Part shown: positions 1-10,646 of the stretch, one piece after another | Numbering within the stretch: the stretch's first letter is position 1 | Layout: every line of letters starts with the position of its first letter | From: Frateuria aurantia DSM 6220 | Lineage (GTDB): Bacteria > Pseudomonadota > Gammaproteobacteria > Xanthomonadales > Rhodanobacteraceae | Length of the DNA: 64,000 nt | Assembly (NCBI RefSeq): GCF_000242255.2 | Contig: NC_017033.1 | Coordinates: 620,001-684,000, forward strand | Direction: 5' to 3' | Program-made: the position numbers and the translations under genes | The notes under the pieces: generated by a model | Told to the model about the DNA's origin: nothing | What the model saw: only the letters and a program-made list of their open reading frames with translations | The model's database searches: none

Positions 1-464
1 AGCTGGGGCGCATCGCGATCGCGGCCACCTCCGGCAATCCGGATTGCCATCTGATCCTGCGCGGTGGTCGCGAGCCCAATTATGACGCCGAACATGTGCA
101 GGCCGCCTGCGAGGCCATGCGCAAGGGTGGGCTGGCGCCGCGGGTGATGATTGATGCCAGTCATGCCAACAGCCGCAAGAACCCGCAGAACCAGCCGGCG
201 GTGCTGGCCGACGTGGCGAGCCAGCTGGCCGCCGGCCAGCAGGCCATCGTCGGCGTGATGGTGGAAAGCCATCTGCTGGCGGGACGCCAGGATCTGCGGC
301 CCGGTCAGCCGCTGACCTACGGTCAGAGCATTACTGACGGATGCATCGACTGGGCCACCTCGGTGCAGGTGCTGGAGCAGTTGTCGGCGGCCGTGGAGCG
401 GCGGCGGGCGGCCCGGACCGCCACCGCGCCGCAGGAGCTGGCGGCGGAAGCTTGCGCGGAGTGA
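1..464 (+). CDS. 3-deoxy-7-phosphoheptulonate (DAHP) synthase, C-terminal part
   Basis: Only the last roughly 154 codons are present; the gene enters from the left edge, with codons in frame from base 3. DAHP synthase joins phosphoenolpyruvate and erythrose 4-phosphate, the first step of the shikimate pathway. The visible part has the type I (AroF/G/H) signatures: ILRGG near the start, VMIDASHANS, GVMVESHL and a YGQSITDGCI block. These include the metal-binding His of SHANS and the conserved Glu of VESHL. The frame ends in an Ala/Arg-rich tail after the usual AroG end point. The feedback-sensing N-terminus lies outside the window, so the isozyme cannot be named. Confidence 0.93.
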   Translation, partial: LGRIAIAATSGNPDCHLILRGGREPNYDAEHVQAACEAMRKGGLAPRVMIDASHANSRKNPQNQPAVLADVASQLAAGQQAIVGVMVESHLLAGRQDLRPGQPLTYGQSITDGCIDWATSVQVLEQLSAAVERRRAARTATAPQELAAEACAE

Positions 465-543
465 CGCAGAAACTGGAGGTTTAACGCTTTCTTATCTGCT
501 GCGGTGATTATCTAGCCCCCGTCCAAACCTCCGGAGTGAAGTC

Positions 544-819
544 ATGGGATCGCTTGTCCGCCACGAAGAAGCCGCGCAGTCCTTCGAGATCGAAATCGAG
601 GGCCAGCGGGGCTATCTGGATTACGAGCTGGCCGACGGTGTCATGACCATCACCCATACCGTGGTGCCCGAGGCTCTGGCCGGCCAGGGGCTGGCCGGGC
701 AATTGACCGAGCAGGCCTTCGAGCTGGCCCGTCAGCGTGGCTGGAAGGTGGTGCCGGTATGCAGTTTTGCCGCCGCCTGGGTCGAGCGCCACCCGGATTA
801 TGCCGAGCTGGTCGACTGA
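544..819 (+). CDS. Small GNAT-like N-acetyltransferase (YjdJ/NATD1 type)
   Basis: A 91-residue protein of the short GNAT-related family (COG2388). The order matches the family: an N-terminal strand block (FEIEIEGQRGYLDYEL), a strand MTITHTVVP, the acetyl-CoA-binding turn AGQGLAGQL, a helix, and a C-terminal segment VVPVCSFAAAWVERHPDY. The Cys in PVCSF is typical of the group. Start ATG at 544 follows an AG-rich stretch (CGGAGTGAAGTC) that serves as ribosome site. Substrate is unknown. It stands alone between the DAHP synthase gene and a membrane protein gene, so context adds little. Confidence 0.85.
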   Translation: MGSLVRHEEAAQSFEIEIEGQRGYLDYELADGVMTITHTVVPEALAGQGLAGQLTEQAFELARQRGWKVVPVCSFAAAWVERHPDYAELVD

Positions 820-932
820 AAACCTGACGCCGCCGCGCTGCCGCATGGGCGGGTGGCGTGATTTATTGCGCGTTGACAGCGGCGGAAGCCGGCCGGCATG
901 GTAACGGACCTGCACGTCCGACAATGGTTCCC

Positions 933-1610
933 ATGCCCAGTCCCGCTCCTTCCGGCCCATCGCGATCCAATCGCTGGTGGCATTTCCGTTATTTCCGCTC
1001 ACGTCCGCGCTGGACCATCGCCGCCACGATCTTCACCGTCATGCTGGTGTTGAGCGGCCTCGCCAGCACGCCGGCGCATGCTTTGCTGCTGTCCTTCGAT
1101 GTCTCGGCGGCGGTGTTTCTGGGCATGGTCTTCGTGCTGTTCTGGCGGACCAGCCCGCAAAGCCTGGCCCGGATGGCCCGGGCCGAGGATACCGGCCGCT
1201 GGGGCATGTTGTGGGGCAGTACCCTGGTCTGCGTGATGGTGCTGATCGCCCTCAGCGTGGAACTGCATGCCGGCAAGCATGGTGGTATTCCGCAGCTGTT
1301 GATGGGCGCGCTCAGCATCATCCTGTCATGGTTGTTCATGAACACCATGTTCGCCATGCACTATGCCCATGGCTATTACGGCGATCAGGGCGGCGCGCCG
1401 GAAGGTTTTCTGTTTCCGGAAACGCCCGACCCCGATTACTGGGACTTCATGTATCTGGCGATTACCCTGGGCATGGCCTTCTCGGTATCCGATGTGCAGA
1501 TCAGCGGCCGGGTGATGCGGCGCACGGCCCTGGTCCACAGCATGGTGGCCTTTTTCTTCAATGCTTTCATCATTGCCTTGAGCGTGAATATCGTCGCCAG
1601 CCTGATCTGA
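933..1610 (+). CDS. DUF1345 family inner-membrane protein
   Basis: An integral membrane protein of about 225 residues with a short basic N-terminus and about five hydrophobic segments. The C-terminal half carries the DUF1345 (COG4291) pattern: FPETPDPDYWDFMYLA, then GMAFSVSDVQ, then RRTALVHSMVAFFFN, and a final helix. Function of the family is unknown. The frame is open from GTG 858; I chose ATG 933 because the upstream residues look like non-coding translation, and ATG 924 is almost equally possible. No strong Shine-Dalgarno marks either site. Confidence 0.8.
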   Translation: MPSPAPSGPSRSNRWWHFRYFRSRPRWTIAATIFTVMLVLSGLASTPAHALLLSFDVSAAVFLGMVFVLFWRTSPQSLARMARAEDTGRWGMLWGSTLVCVMVLIALSVELHAGKHGGIPQLLMGALSIILSWLFMNTMFAMHYAHGYYGDQGGAPEGFLFPETPDPDYWDFMYLAITLGMAFSVSDVQISGRVMRRTALVHSMVAFFFNAFIIALSVNIVASLI

Positions 1611-1681
1611 GTGGCGACGCCGGAATCGCGGTCCCGGACCGGAACTGAGGGGCCGGCCGCCGTCGCGGGAGCAGGGTGGAC

Positions 1682-2656
1682 TCAGAACACCATGTTCAAG
1701 GCGATCTGCGGCGTGACCCGATGGCTGCTGTTGCGGCCGGTGGCGGTGAACTCCACACCGGCGATCAGGCCGATCCAGGCATTCCAGTTGTATTCGATGG
1801 CCGGTGCCAGTACCAGGCTGTCGCCGCCGGGTGCACCGCCAAATCGCTGCCGGTCCTGACCTGGCGGGTTCCGATAGAGGCGCGTCGGCATAAAGCGGCT
1901 GTAGATCACTTCACCGACCAGCACCCAGGGGCCCTTCAAGGTGTACTCGCCGGCGACGTCCAGACTGGCCTGCCGCCCGACCCGCAGGCTGCCGTCGAAG
2001 TCGGCGGGCGTATTCCAGGCGGTATGGCCGCGAAGCCCGGTCAGAGGGGCCAGCACGGTCCAGTACAGATTGGCACGCAGCCGCAGCACATGATCCCGGG
2101 GCAGCCAGAAATATGTCTGGCTGTTGATGCCCAGCACCGTATTGCGCGAGCCCGAGCCCATGCCGTCAACGGCCGAGGCCTGCAGATGCTGGTAGCGGCC
2201 GCTGGGTATGGCCTGGGCCAGGGTCAGCGAAATCACCGGCAGCGAGCGCTGCGGATCCGGATGGGTCAGCTGGTACAGCAGGCGGACAATGCTGTCACCG
2301 GCCCGCACGCCGGGGCTGCCGGGTGCCTGCCGGTCGGCGGCGGAAAGAATCAGGTGCAGGCTGAGATTGCGGGTGATGCCGTACTGGATCGGAAGGGCCA
2401 GGCCCCATTGGCGAGAGGCCGGACTGGCATGATGGTAGCGACGGTGGTCGTCAAAGCTGCCATTGCCGCGGTTCCAGGAAAGATAGGGCTCGATGACCCA
2501 GATGCCGGGCGGCAGGGCCGTGGGGTTCAGGGCATCCAGCGGGCCGGTGAAAGCGGGCCGCGGTCGGGCATCCTCCGCGGCCAGCGTGACGGACGCCGGC
2601 CACAAGGTGCTGGCGAGGAGGACGGGCACAGCCCGCCAAATGCTCTTGATCGGCAT
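1682..2656 (-). CDS. Outer-membrane beta-barrel protein (phenol meta-pathway/transporter-like)
   Basis: A 324-residue exported protein. Residues 1-27 form a signal peptide (KSIWR, a hydrophobic stretch, then TLAAED). The rest has alternating strands such as WVIEPYLSWNRGNGSF and LSLHLILSAA, and ends in a terminal Phe (ALNMVF), the mark of BAM-inserted barrels. It resembles the family sometimes labelled 'phenol degradation meta-pathway protein' or 'transporter', whose true role is mostly unknown. It lies just downstream of parC on the same strand, but a gap of about 120 bases containing a hairpin suggests separate transcription. Confidence 0.7.
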   Translation of the reverse strand: MPIKSIWRAVPVLLASTLWPASVTLAAEDARPRPAFTGPLDALNPTALPPGIWVIEPYLSWNRGNGSFDDHRRYHHASPASRQWGLALPIQYGITRNLSLHLILSAADRQAPGSPGVRAGDSIVRLLYQLTHPDPQRSLPVISLTLAQAIPSGRYQHLQASAVDGMGSGSRNTVLGINSQTYFWLPRDHVLRLRANLYWTVLAPLTGLRGHTAWNTPADFDGSLRVGRQASLDVAGEYTLKGPWVLVGEVIYSRFMPTRLYRNPPGQDRQRFGGAPGGDSLVLAPAIEYNWNAWIGLIAGVEFTATGRNSSHRVTPQIALNMVF

Positions 2657-2740
2657 GGTTCATCCTTGAACGAGCGGTCAGAAGACGATGTGAACGCCTC
2701 GCCGAGGTGATCATCCTGATCTTCCTCGACATCAGCGGGG

Positions 2741-2770
2741 CGATCCCGCCGTCGGCAGACGACGGGATCG
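2741..2770. terminator. Inverted repeat between parC and the barrel gene
   Basis: CGATCCCG pairs with CGGGATCG across a spacer that itself pairs GTC with GAC around a GGCA loop. It sits about 10 bases beyond the parC stop codon. No T-run follows on the minus strand, so it may stabilise the 3' end or aid Rho-dependent termination rather than act as an intrinsic terminator. Confidence 0.4.
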
Positions 2771-2779
2771 TGAACGGGT

Positions 2780-5026
<2,247 letters not shown>

Positions 5027-5156
5027 GGGGTCGGGTCCATCGATGTGGCGGATGCCGCCGCCGACGGCGAGGCCGGGCAGGGCAGACCGGAGATGGTGCC
5101 AGAACAGGGGCCGGGCGCGCTAGGATAAGGCTTCGATCCTGTGGAAGCCGAGTCAC

Positions 5157-5954
5157 ATGAAGGGTTTTGCCGCCGCCCCGCTGCAACCGGGGTTTGGGTT
5201 GCTGGATGAAGACGAGCCTGCCGCGTTCCGGGTGGAAAACGCCGCCGCCGCTTCGCCGTTTCTGCTGATCAGCGATCATGCCGGGCGCCGGATTCCCCGG
5301 GCGCTGGGTGATCTGGGGGTCTCGGCCTCCGATCTGCAGCGTCATATCGCCTGGGATCTGGGGGCGGCCGGGCTGGCCAGCCAGCTGGCGCGGGTGCTGG
5401 ATGCCTGGCTGATCCAGCAGACCTATTCGCGGCTGGTGATCGACTGCAACCGGCCGCCAGGTGCTCCCGGCTCGATTCCTGCCCGCAGCGAGCGCACCGA
5501 GATTCCGGGCAACCACGGCTTGAGTCCGGTGGCGCGACTGGCCCGGGAAGAGGCGATCTTCCACCCTTATCACCAGCGGATCGATACCGAGATCGAGCAG
5601 CGCCGCGAGCGCGGCCAGCCGACGGTGCTGGTCAGTCTGCACAGCTTCACCCCTGTCTATATGGAACAGTCCAGGCGCTGGCATCTGGGCGTGCTCTACG
5701 GTCGCGACGCACGGCTGGCCCATCCGTTGCGTGATGCGATGCGTGCCGACGGGACCTGGGTGGTCGGAGACAACGAGCCTTATGCCGTCACCGATGCCAC
5801 CGATTATGCGGTACCGGTGCATGGCGAACGCGGCGGTCTGCGGCATGTCGCCATCGAGGTGCGCCAGGATCTGCTGGCCACGCCGGAAGACCAGCATGCC
5901 TGGGCCGAGCGGCTGGGCGCTTGGCTGCAACAGGCCGAAGCGCTATCGTCCTGA
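5157..5954 (+). CDS. N-formylglutamate amidohydrolase family protein
   Basis: A 265-residue protein of the family that hydrolyses N-formylglutamate to formate and glutamate at the end of one histidine-degradation route (PF05013, COG3931 subgroup). Family marks are FLLISDHAGRRIP near residue 37 with the conserved Asp-His, HIAWDLGA, the RLVIDCNR block with its metal-site region, and VLVSLHSFTP. No hut genes are nearby, so this group may act on other N-acyl amino acids. It is divergent from parC with about 130 bases between. The start at 5157 gives the normal family N-terminus. Confidence 0.82.
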   Translation: MKGFAAAPLQPGFGLLDEDEPAAFRVENAAAASPFLLISDHAGRRIPRALGDLGVSASDLQRHIAWDLGAAGLASQLARVLDAWLIQQTYSRLVIDCNRPPGAPGSIPARSERTEIPGNHGLSPVARLAREEAIFHPYHQRIDTEIEQRRERGQPTVLVSLHSFTPVYMEQSRRWHLGVLYGRDARLAHPLRDAMRADGTWVVGDNEPYAVTDATDYAVPVHGERGGLRHVAIEVRQDLLATPEDQHAWAERLGAWLQQAEALSS

Positions 5955-6024
5955 GCAAGGGGGCGATGGCTGGCAACGGACCAGCTCGCTGCGTTATCGC
6001 TGATGGGGCGGAGAGGTGCAGGTG

Positions 6025-6345
6025 ATGACGGATATCCACTGGATCGTGATTGGAGCGGCGGGAGTGGTGCCATCGCTGGTGTTTGCCTGGCGCGAGCAGC
6101 GGGGCCGTCTGCGGCTGCTGGAATACAAGCTGGACATCCTGCAGCGGCAGGCCGGCATCGATCCCTTGCAGGCGCTGCGTCAGGAATGCCTGCCGCTGAT
6201 GCAGGCCAACCGCTCGCTGCAGGCGATACGGCTGTTCCGGCAGCGCACCGGCGCCGATCAGCGGACCGCGCGAAACCAGGTCGATGCCTGGATGGCCGTG
6301 GTGGCAAGGGAGATGGCGGCCGGACCGGAGGCTGTCCGGCCCTGA
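6025..6345 (+). CDS. Small membrane-anchored protein with L7/L12-like C-terminal motif
   Basis: A protein of about 106 residues. An N-terminal transmembrane helix (IHWIVIGAAGVVPSLVFAW) is followed by a basic, coiled-coil-like helix (EQRGRLRLLEYKLDILQRQ). The C-terminal half contains LQAIRLFRQRTGADQRTARNQVDAW. This lines up with the AIKLYREQTGLGLKEAKD helix-loop-helix of ribosomal protein L7/L12, which binds translation factors. Function unknown. I chose ATG 6025, which has GGAGAGGTGCAGG upstream; GTG 6016 is the alternative. It is downstream of the amidohydrolase gene on the same strand. Confidence 0.6.
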   Translation: MTDIHWIVIGAAGVVPSLVFAWREQRGRLRLLEYKLDILQRQAGIDPLQALRQECLPLMQANRSLQAIRLFRQRTGADQRTARNQVDAWMAVVAREMAAGPEAVRP

Positions 6346-6435
6346 GTCCTGATCGCAGGATGCTGCGCTGCTCCTACCTTTGCGAGCCGCTCCGGGCGAG
6401 GATGACGCATCCTGTTGCCCGTTGGAGTGTGGATC

Positions 6436-7386
6436 ATGGCTCGTCCTGCCTCGCAGATGCGGATGCCGCCGCCGATCGCCGACACCTCGGTGATCGGCCC
6501 GGAATGCAGCCCTTTCGATCCTGCAGCCAGTGCCTCGCTGCATTATCTGGAACATGGCTCGAACAGCCGGCTGGTCCGCTGGCATCACCATGCCTGCTAC
6601 GAGCTGCATCTGCTGGTGGCCACCCGCGGTCTGGCCTATGTCGGCGATTCGGTCAGTCGCTTCGCGCCCTGGTCGCTGGTGCTGGTCGGCCCGCATCTGC
6701 CGCACAACTGGGTCAGCGATGCTGAACTGCCGCCGGCGCCGCTGCGCGACCGGGTGCTGCAGTTTTCCGAGGCCTTCCTGCATGGCTGCGAACAAGTGCT
6801 TCTCCATCCGCGCGGTATCCAGGCTCTGCGCGAGGCGGCGGCCTTCGGCATCGAATTTCCGTCGCGACTGGGACGCGAACTCGATGCGCGCTTTGCCCGC
6901 ATCGGCCAGACCCAGGGGCTGCGCCGGCTGTCGATCTTTTTCGATGTGCTGGCGGCACTGTGCGACGAACCCGAGCGGCGCCGGCTCAGCCAGCGTGCCT
7001 TCGGCGCGCCGGCGCCCGGCATGGGCATCCGGCAGATCGAACAGGTGATCGAATATATCCGTCAGCATTACGCCAGGGACATTACGCTGGGCCAGCTGGC
7101 CGCCGAGTTCCGGATGAGCGACAGCGCGTTTTCGCGCATGTTCCAGCGGCACAGCGGTTACGGTTTTGCCGATTATCTCAACCAGACCCGGGTCCGCCAG
7201 GCCTGCGACCGGCTGGCTGGCGGCCGGCAGGCGATCACCGAGATCTGTTTCGAGGTCGGCTACAGCAACCTGTCCAATTTCAATCGTCGCTTCAGGGCCT
7301 TGACCGGCGTCACCCCGCGCGAATACCGACTGCGCCATCGCCGGCTCGGTGCCGAGCACCCGCCGCTTTCCGCTGCCGGCAAATAA
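6436..7386 (+). CDS. AraC-family transcriptional regulator of the polyol operon
   Basis: A 316-residue regulator. The N-terminal half is a cupin-like sensing domain (HHHACYELHLLV, then WSLVLVGPHLPHNWVS). The C-terminal 100 residues hold the two helix-turn-helix units of AraC/XylS proteins: ITLGQLAAEFRMSDSAFSRM and ITEICFEVGYSNLSNFNR, ending TGVTPREYR. It lies directly upstream of and co-directional with the polyol ABC transporter genes, so local control of that operon is the simplest inference. ATG 6436 is preceded by GGAG at a good distance; a TTG at 6415 is a weaker option. Confidence 0.9.
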   Translation: MARPASQMRMPPPIADTSVIGPECSPFDPAASASLHYLEHGSNSRLVRWHHHACYELHLLVATRGLAYVGDSVSRFAPWSLVLVGPHLPHNWVSDAELPPAPLRDRVLQFSEAFLHGCEQVLLHPRGIQALREAAAFGIEFPSRLGRELDARFARIGQTQGLRRLSIFFDVLAALCDEPERRRLSQRAFGAPAPGMGIRQIEQVIEYIRQHYARDITLGQLAAEFRMSDSAFSRMFQRHSGYGFADYLNQTRVRQACDRLAGGRQAITEICFEVGYSNLSNFNRRFRALTGVTPREYRLRHRRLGAEHPPLSAAGK

Positions 7387-7420
7387 GTATCGGTTTGGAG
7401 GCGGAAACGGCCGATGGGTA

Positions 7421-7451
7421 TTGGCGCCGACCTCGACCGAAGGGCTATAAA
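7421..7451 (+). promoter_or_regulatory. Candidate promoter of the polyol transport operon
   Basis: TTGGCG (7421-7426) and TATAAA (7446-7451) lie 19 bases apart in the gap between the AraC-type regulator and the substrate-binding protein gene. The wide spacing fits a weak promoter that needs an activator, as expected next to an AraC-family gene. This is inferred from pattern only. Confidence 0.4.
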
Positions 7452-7507
7452 TCCGCTCAAGGCACGCAATGGCAAGCATTCGCGGGTCGTGGTTTCAGGA
7501 GATGTCG

Positions 7508-8872
7508 ATGAGAGGAACAAAGCGGCAGCGGATACTGGTCCGGGGGATGGCGCTCCTGACGGGGCTGGTCGCGGTTCCGGCCGCCGCCGCCGATCGGGTC
7601 ACTCTGACCGTCGGCACGGTCAACAATGCCGACATGGTGCGGATGCAGGCGCTGACCCCGGACTACGAGGCCAGTCACCCCGGCGTCAGGCTGCACTGGG
7701 TGGTGCTGGAAGAAAACACCCTGCGCCAGCGGCTGACCACCGACATCGCCACCGGCAGCGGCCAGTTCGACGTGATGACCATCGGCGCCTACGAGACGCC
7801 CTTGTGGGGGCAACGCCACTGGTTGTCGCCACTCGACAAGCTGCCGGCCGGATACGGCCTCGACGACCTGTTTCCCAATGTACGGGCCCAGCTGACCGCA
7901 GACGGCCATCTCTATGCGCTGCCCTTCTATGCCGAGGCCTCGATCACCTATTACCGCAAGGACTTGTTCAGGGCCCGCGGGCTGCAGATGCCGGCCGCGC
8001 CCAGCTGGCAGCAGATCCGCGATTTTGCCGATCAGCTGAATGACCCGGCGCATGGTGTCTACGGCATCTGTCTGCGGGGCAAGGCCGGCTGGGGCGAGAA
8101 CATGGCCATCATCGGCAGCATGGTGAATGCCTTCGGCGGACGCTATTTCGATATGCAATGGCAGCCGCAGTTCGATACGCCGCCCTGGCACCAGGCTGTC
8201 CGCTTCTATCGGGATCTGCTGCGCAAGGACGGACCGCCCGGAGTCAGTGCCAATGGTTTCAATGAAAGCCTGGCCTTGTTCGCGGCCGGCAAATGCGCGC
8301 AATGGGTGGATGCCAGCGTGGCCGGCGGCGTGCTGACCGATCCGAAGCAGAGCCAGGTCGCCGCGAGTGTCGGTTTCGCGCGGGCGCCGCATGCTGTCAC
8401 CGATCGCGGCAGTTCCTGGCAATACATCTGGTCACTGGCGGTGCCGGTCAGCTCCCGCCAGCAGGCGGCGGCCACCGAGTTCATTGCCTGGGCCACCTCC
8501 CGTGAATATCGCGATCTGGTGGCCAGCCGTTATGGCCTGGCCGCCTCCCCGCCGGGGACACGGCTGTCGACCTACCGGAATCCGGCCTATATGCAGCAGG
8601 TCCCCTTTGCCAAGGTCACCCTGGATTCGCTGCTGGCGGTGGATCCGGTCAAGCCGACCCTGCTGCCGGTGCCTTACAAGGGCATCCAGTTCGCGACCAT
8701 CCCCGAATTCCAGGCGATCGGCAGTCTGGTCGGTCGCGAGATTTCGGGCGTGCTGGCCGGCCGCGGCCAGGTCGACGAGGTCCTGCATGTTTCGCAACAG
8801 GCCGTGCGCAGGACCATGCGCCGGGCCGGCTATGACCGGGCGGCCGTCCAACCAGCCAGCGGAGCTCCGTGA
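7508..8872 (+). CDS. Polyol ABC transporter, periplasmic substrate-binding protein
   Basis: A family 1 extracellular solute-binding protein of about 454 residues, like SmoE/MtlE of sorbitol/mannitol importers. A signal peptide (RQR, hydrophobic core, AAAADR) is followed by the mature start VTLTVGTVNNADMVRMQAL. Other family marks are FDVMTIGAYE and LYALPFYAEASITYYRKDLF. ATG 7508 has AGGAG six bases upstream; ATG 7502 touches that site and is less likely. It is the first of five co-directional genes (binding protein, two permeases, ATPase, dehydrogenase). The polyol cannot be fixed from sequence alone. Confidence 0.92.
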   Translation: MRGTKRQRILVRGMALLTGLVAVPAAAADRVTLTVGTVNNADMVRMQALTPDYEASHPGVRLHWVVLEENTLRQRLTTDIATGSGQFDVMTIGAYETPLWGQRHWLSPLDKLPAGYGLDDLFPNVRAQLTADGHLYALPFYAEASITYYRKDLFRARGLQMPAAPSWQQIRDFADQLNDPAHGVYGICLRGKAGWGENMAIIGSMVNAFGGRYFDMQWQPQFDTPPWHQAVRFYRDLLRKDGPPGVSANGFNESLALFAAGKCAQWVDASVAGGVLTDPKQSQVAASVGFARAPHAVTDRGSSWQYIWSLAVPVSSRQQAAATEFIAWATSREYRDLVASRYGLAASPPGTRLSTYRNPAYMQQVPFAKVTLDSLLAVDPVKPTLLPVPYKGIQFATIPEFQAIGSLVGREISGVLAGRGQVDEVLHVSQQAVRRTMRRAGYDRAAVQPASGAP

Positions 8873-9765
8873 TGAAGCCATCGCCCATCGCCCGAACCGG
8901 CCGCCGCAGTCTCGCCCAGTCCCTGGCCTGGCCCGGCATCATCATGCTGCTGGCCTGGATGCTGGTGCCGCTGCTGATGACGCTGTTTTTCTCGACCCAA
9001 TACTACAACCTGCTGTATCCGGACAAGAGTGCCTTTGTCGGCCTGCAGAATTTCAGCTATTTCTTCACCTATCCCAGTTTCTGGACCAGCGTGCTGAACA
9101 CCGTGCTGCTGGTCGGCTCGGTGCTGGCCATCACCGTGGTCGGCGGCATCCTGATCTCGGTGCTGATCGACCTGCCGTTCGCCGGGCAAGGCATCGTGCG
9201 GATACTGCTGATCTCTCCGTTTTTCATCATGCCCACGGTGGCGGCCCTGCTGTGGAAGAACCTGCTGATGAATCCGGTGTCCGGCCTGTTCGCCTGGGTG
9301 GCCAAGGCCTTCGGGATGGCGCCGGTGAACTGGTTCTCGGACTGGCCGCTGCTGTCCATCATCCTGGTGGTGGCCTGGGAGTGGCTGCCCTTCGCGATCC
9401 TGATCTTTGTCACGGCCCTGCAGTCGCTGGATCGCGAGCAGCTGGAGGCGGCACAGCTGGACGGTGCCGGCCCGCTGGCGGTGTTCCGGCATCTGACTCT
9501 GCCGCATCTGGCCCGTCCGGTGGCGGTGGTGGTGATGGTGGAAACCATGTTCCTGCTCAATCTGTTCGCCGAAATCTTCGTCACCACCAACGGCGGACCG
9601 GGCGATGCGACCACCAACGTGCCGTTTCTGGTCTATACCCAGGCGCTGCTGGAATTCGATGTCGGCGCCGCTTCGGCCGGCGGACTGGTCGCGGTGGTGC
9701 TGGCCAACATCATGGCGGTGTTCCTGATCCGCCTGATCGGCAAATCCCTGACGACCCGGCACTGA
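8872..9765 (+). CDS. Polyol ABC transporter permease 1
   Basis: An inner-membrane permease of 297 residues (SmoF/MtlF type) with six predicted helices. The EAA loop is visible as EAAQLDGAGPLAVFRHLTLP, which docks on the ATPase. Its ATG overlaps the stop of the binding-protein gene (GTGATGA), indicating translational coupling. The LFFSTQYYNLLYP segment after the first helix is typical of the sugar-alcohol branch of MalF-like permeases. Confidence 0.93.
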   Translation: MKPSPIARTGRRSLAQSLAWPGIIMLLAWMLVPLLMTLFFSTQYYNLLYPDKSAFVGLQNFSYFFTYPSFWTSVLNTVLLVGSVLAITVVGGILISVLIDLPFAGQGIVRILLISPFFIMPTVAALLWKNLLMNPVSGLFAWVAKAFGMAPVNWFSDWPLLSIILVVAWEWLPFAILIFVTALQSLDREQLEAAQLDGAGPLAVFRHLTLPHLARPVAVVVMVETMFLLNLFAEIFVTTNGGPGDATTNVPFLVYTQALLEFDVGAASAGGLVAVVLANIMAVFLIRLIGKSLTTRH

Positions 9766-9778
9766 GCGGAGAAGGCCG

Positions 9779-10618
9779 ATGCGCGATTCCAACCATCATG
9801 CGGCGAGAAGGGGCTGGCGAAGCCTGCGGATCGCTCTGGCCTGGCTGCTGGCGCTGCTGGTGTTCAGTCCGATCGCCTGGATGCTGCTGACCAGCTTCAA
9901 GACGGAGCTGGCCGCGTTCTCGATGCCGCCGCAATGGCTGTTCCGGCCGACTCTGGAAAACTATCGCGAGATCTTCGCCCGCGCCAATTATCTGCACTAC
10001 GCCTTGAACTCCATCCTGACCGCCGGAGGCGCGACCGTGCTGGGCATGCTGCTGGCGGTGCCGGCGGCCTATGCCTTTGCCTTCCATCCGACCCGACATA
10101 CCCGGGGTCTGCTGCTGTGGATGCTGTCGACCAAGATGCTGCCGGCGGTAGGCGTGCTGGTACCGGTCTATCTGATCTGCCAGCATCTTGGCCTGCTGGA
10201 CACCCGTACCGCGCTGGGCGTGGTGCTGACCCTGATCAATCTGCCGATCATGGTGTGGATGATCTATACCTATTTCCGGGATATCCCGAACGACATTCTG
10301 GAAGCGGCCCGGATGGACGGAGCCAGCCTCTTCGACGAGATCGTGCGGGTACTGCTGCCGATGGCGCGCGGCGGGCTGGCATCGACCGCGCTGCTGTGTC
10401 TGATCCTGTCCTGGAACGAGTCGTTCTGGTCGCTGAACATCACGACCAGCCAGGCCGCGCCGCTGGCGGCGCTGGTCGCCTCGTTTTCCAGTCCCGAAGG
10501 CCTGTTCTGGGCCAAATTGTCGGCCGTGTCGACCCTGGCCTGCGCGCCGATCCTGATTCTGGGCTGGTTCTCGCAGCGCCAGCTGGTCCGTGGCCTGACC
10601 TTCGGCGCGGTCAAATAA
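9779..10618 (+). CDS. Polyol ABC transporter permease 2
   Basis: A 279-residue MalG-like permease (SmoG/MtlG type), the partner of the preceding gene, 13 bases downstream. The N-terminal helix runs into WMLLTSFKTE; the EAA loop is EAARMDGASLFDEIVRVLLP. The C-terminus LVRGLTFGAVK is characteristic of sugar and polyol permeases of this class. GGAG in front of the start acts as ribosome site. Confidence 0.93.
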   Translation: MRDSNHHAARRGWRSLRIALAWLLALLVFSPIAWMLLTSFKTELAAFSMPPQWLFRPTLENYREIFARANYLHYALNSILTAGGATVLGMLLAVPAAYAFAFHPTRHTRGLLLWMLSTKMLPAVGVLVPVYLICQHLGLLDTRTALGVVLTLINLPIMVWMIYTYFRDIPNDILEAARMDGASLFDEIVRVLLPMARGGLASTALLCLILSWNESFWSLNITTSQAAPLAALVASFSSPEGLFWAKLSAVSTLACAPILILGWFSQRQLVRGLTFGAVK

Positions 10619-10646
10619 ATTCGATCGAGCATGAGTTGAGGAAGCC

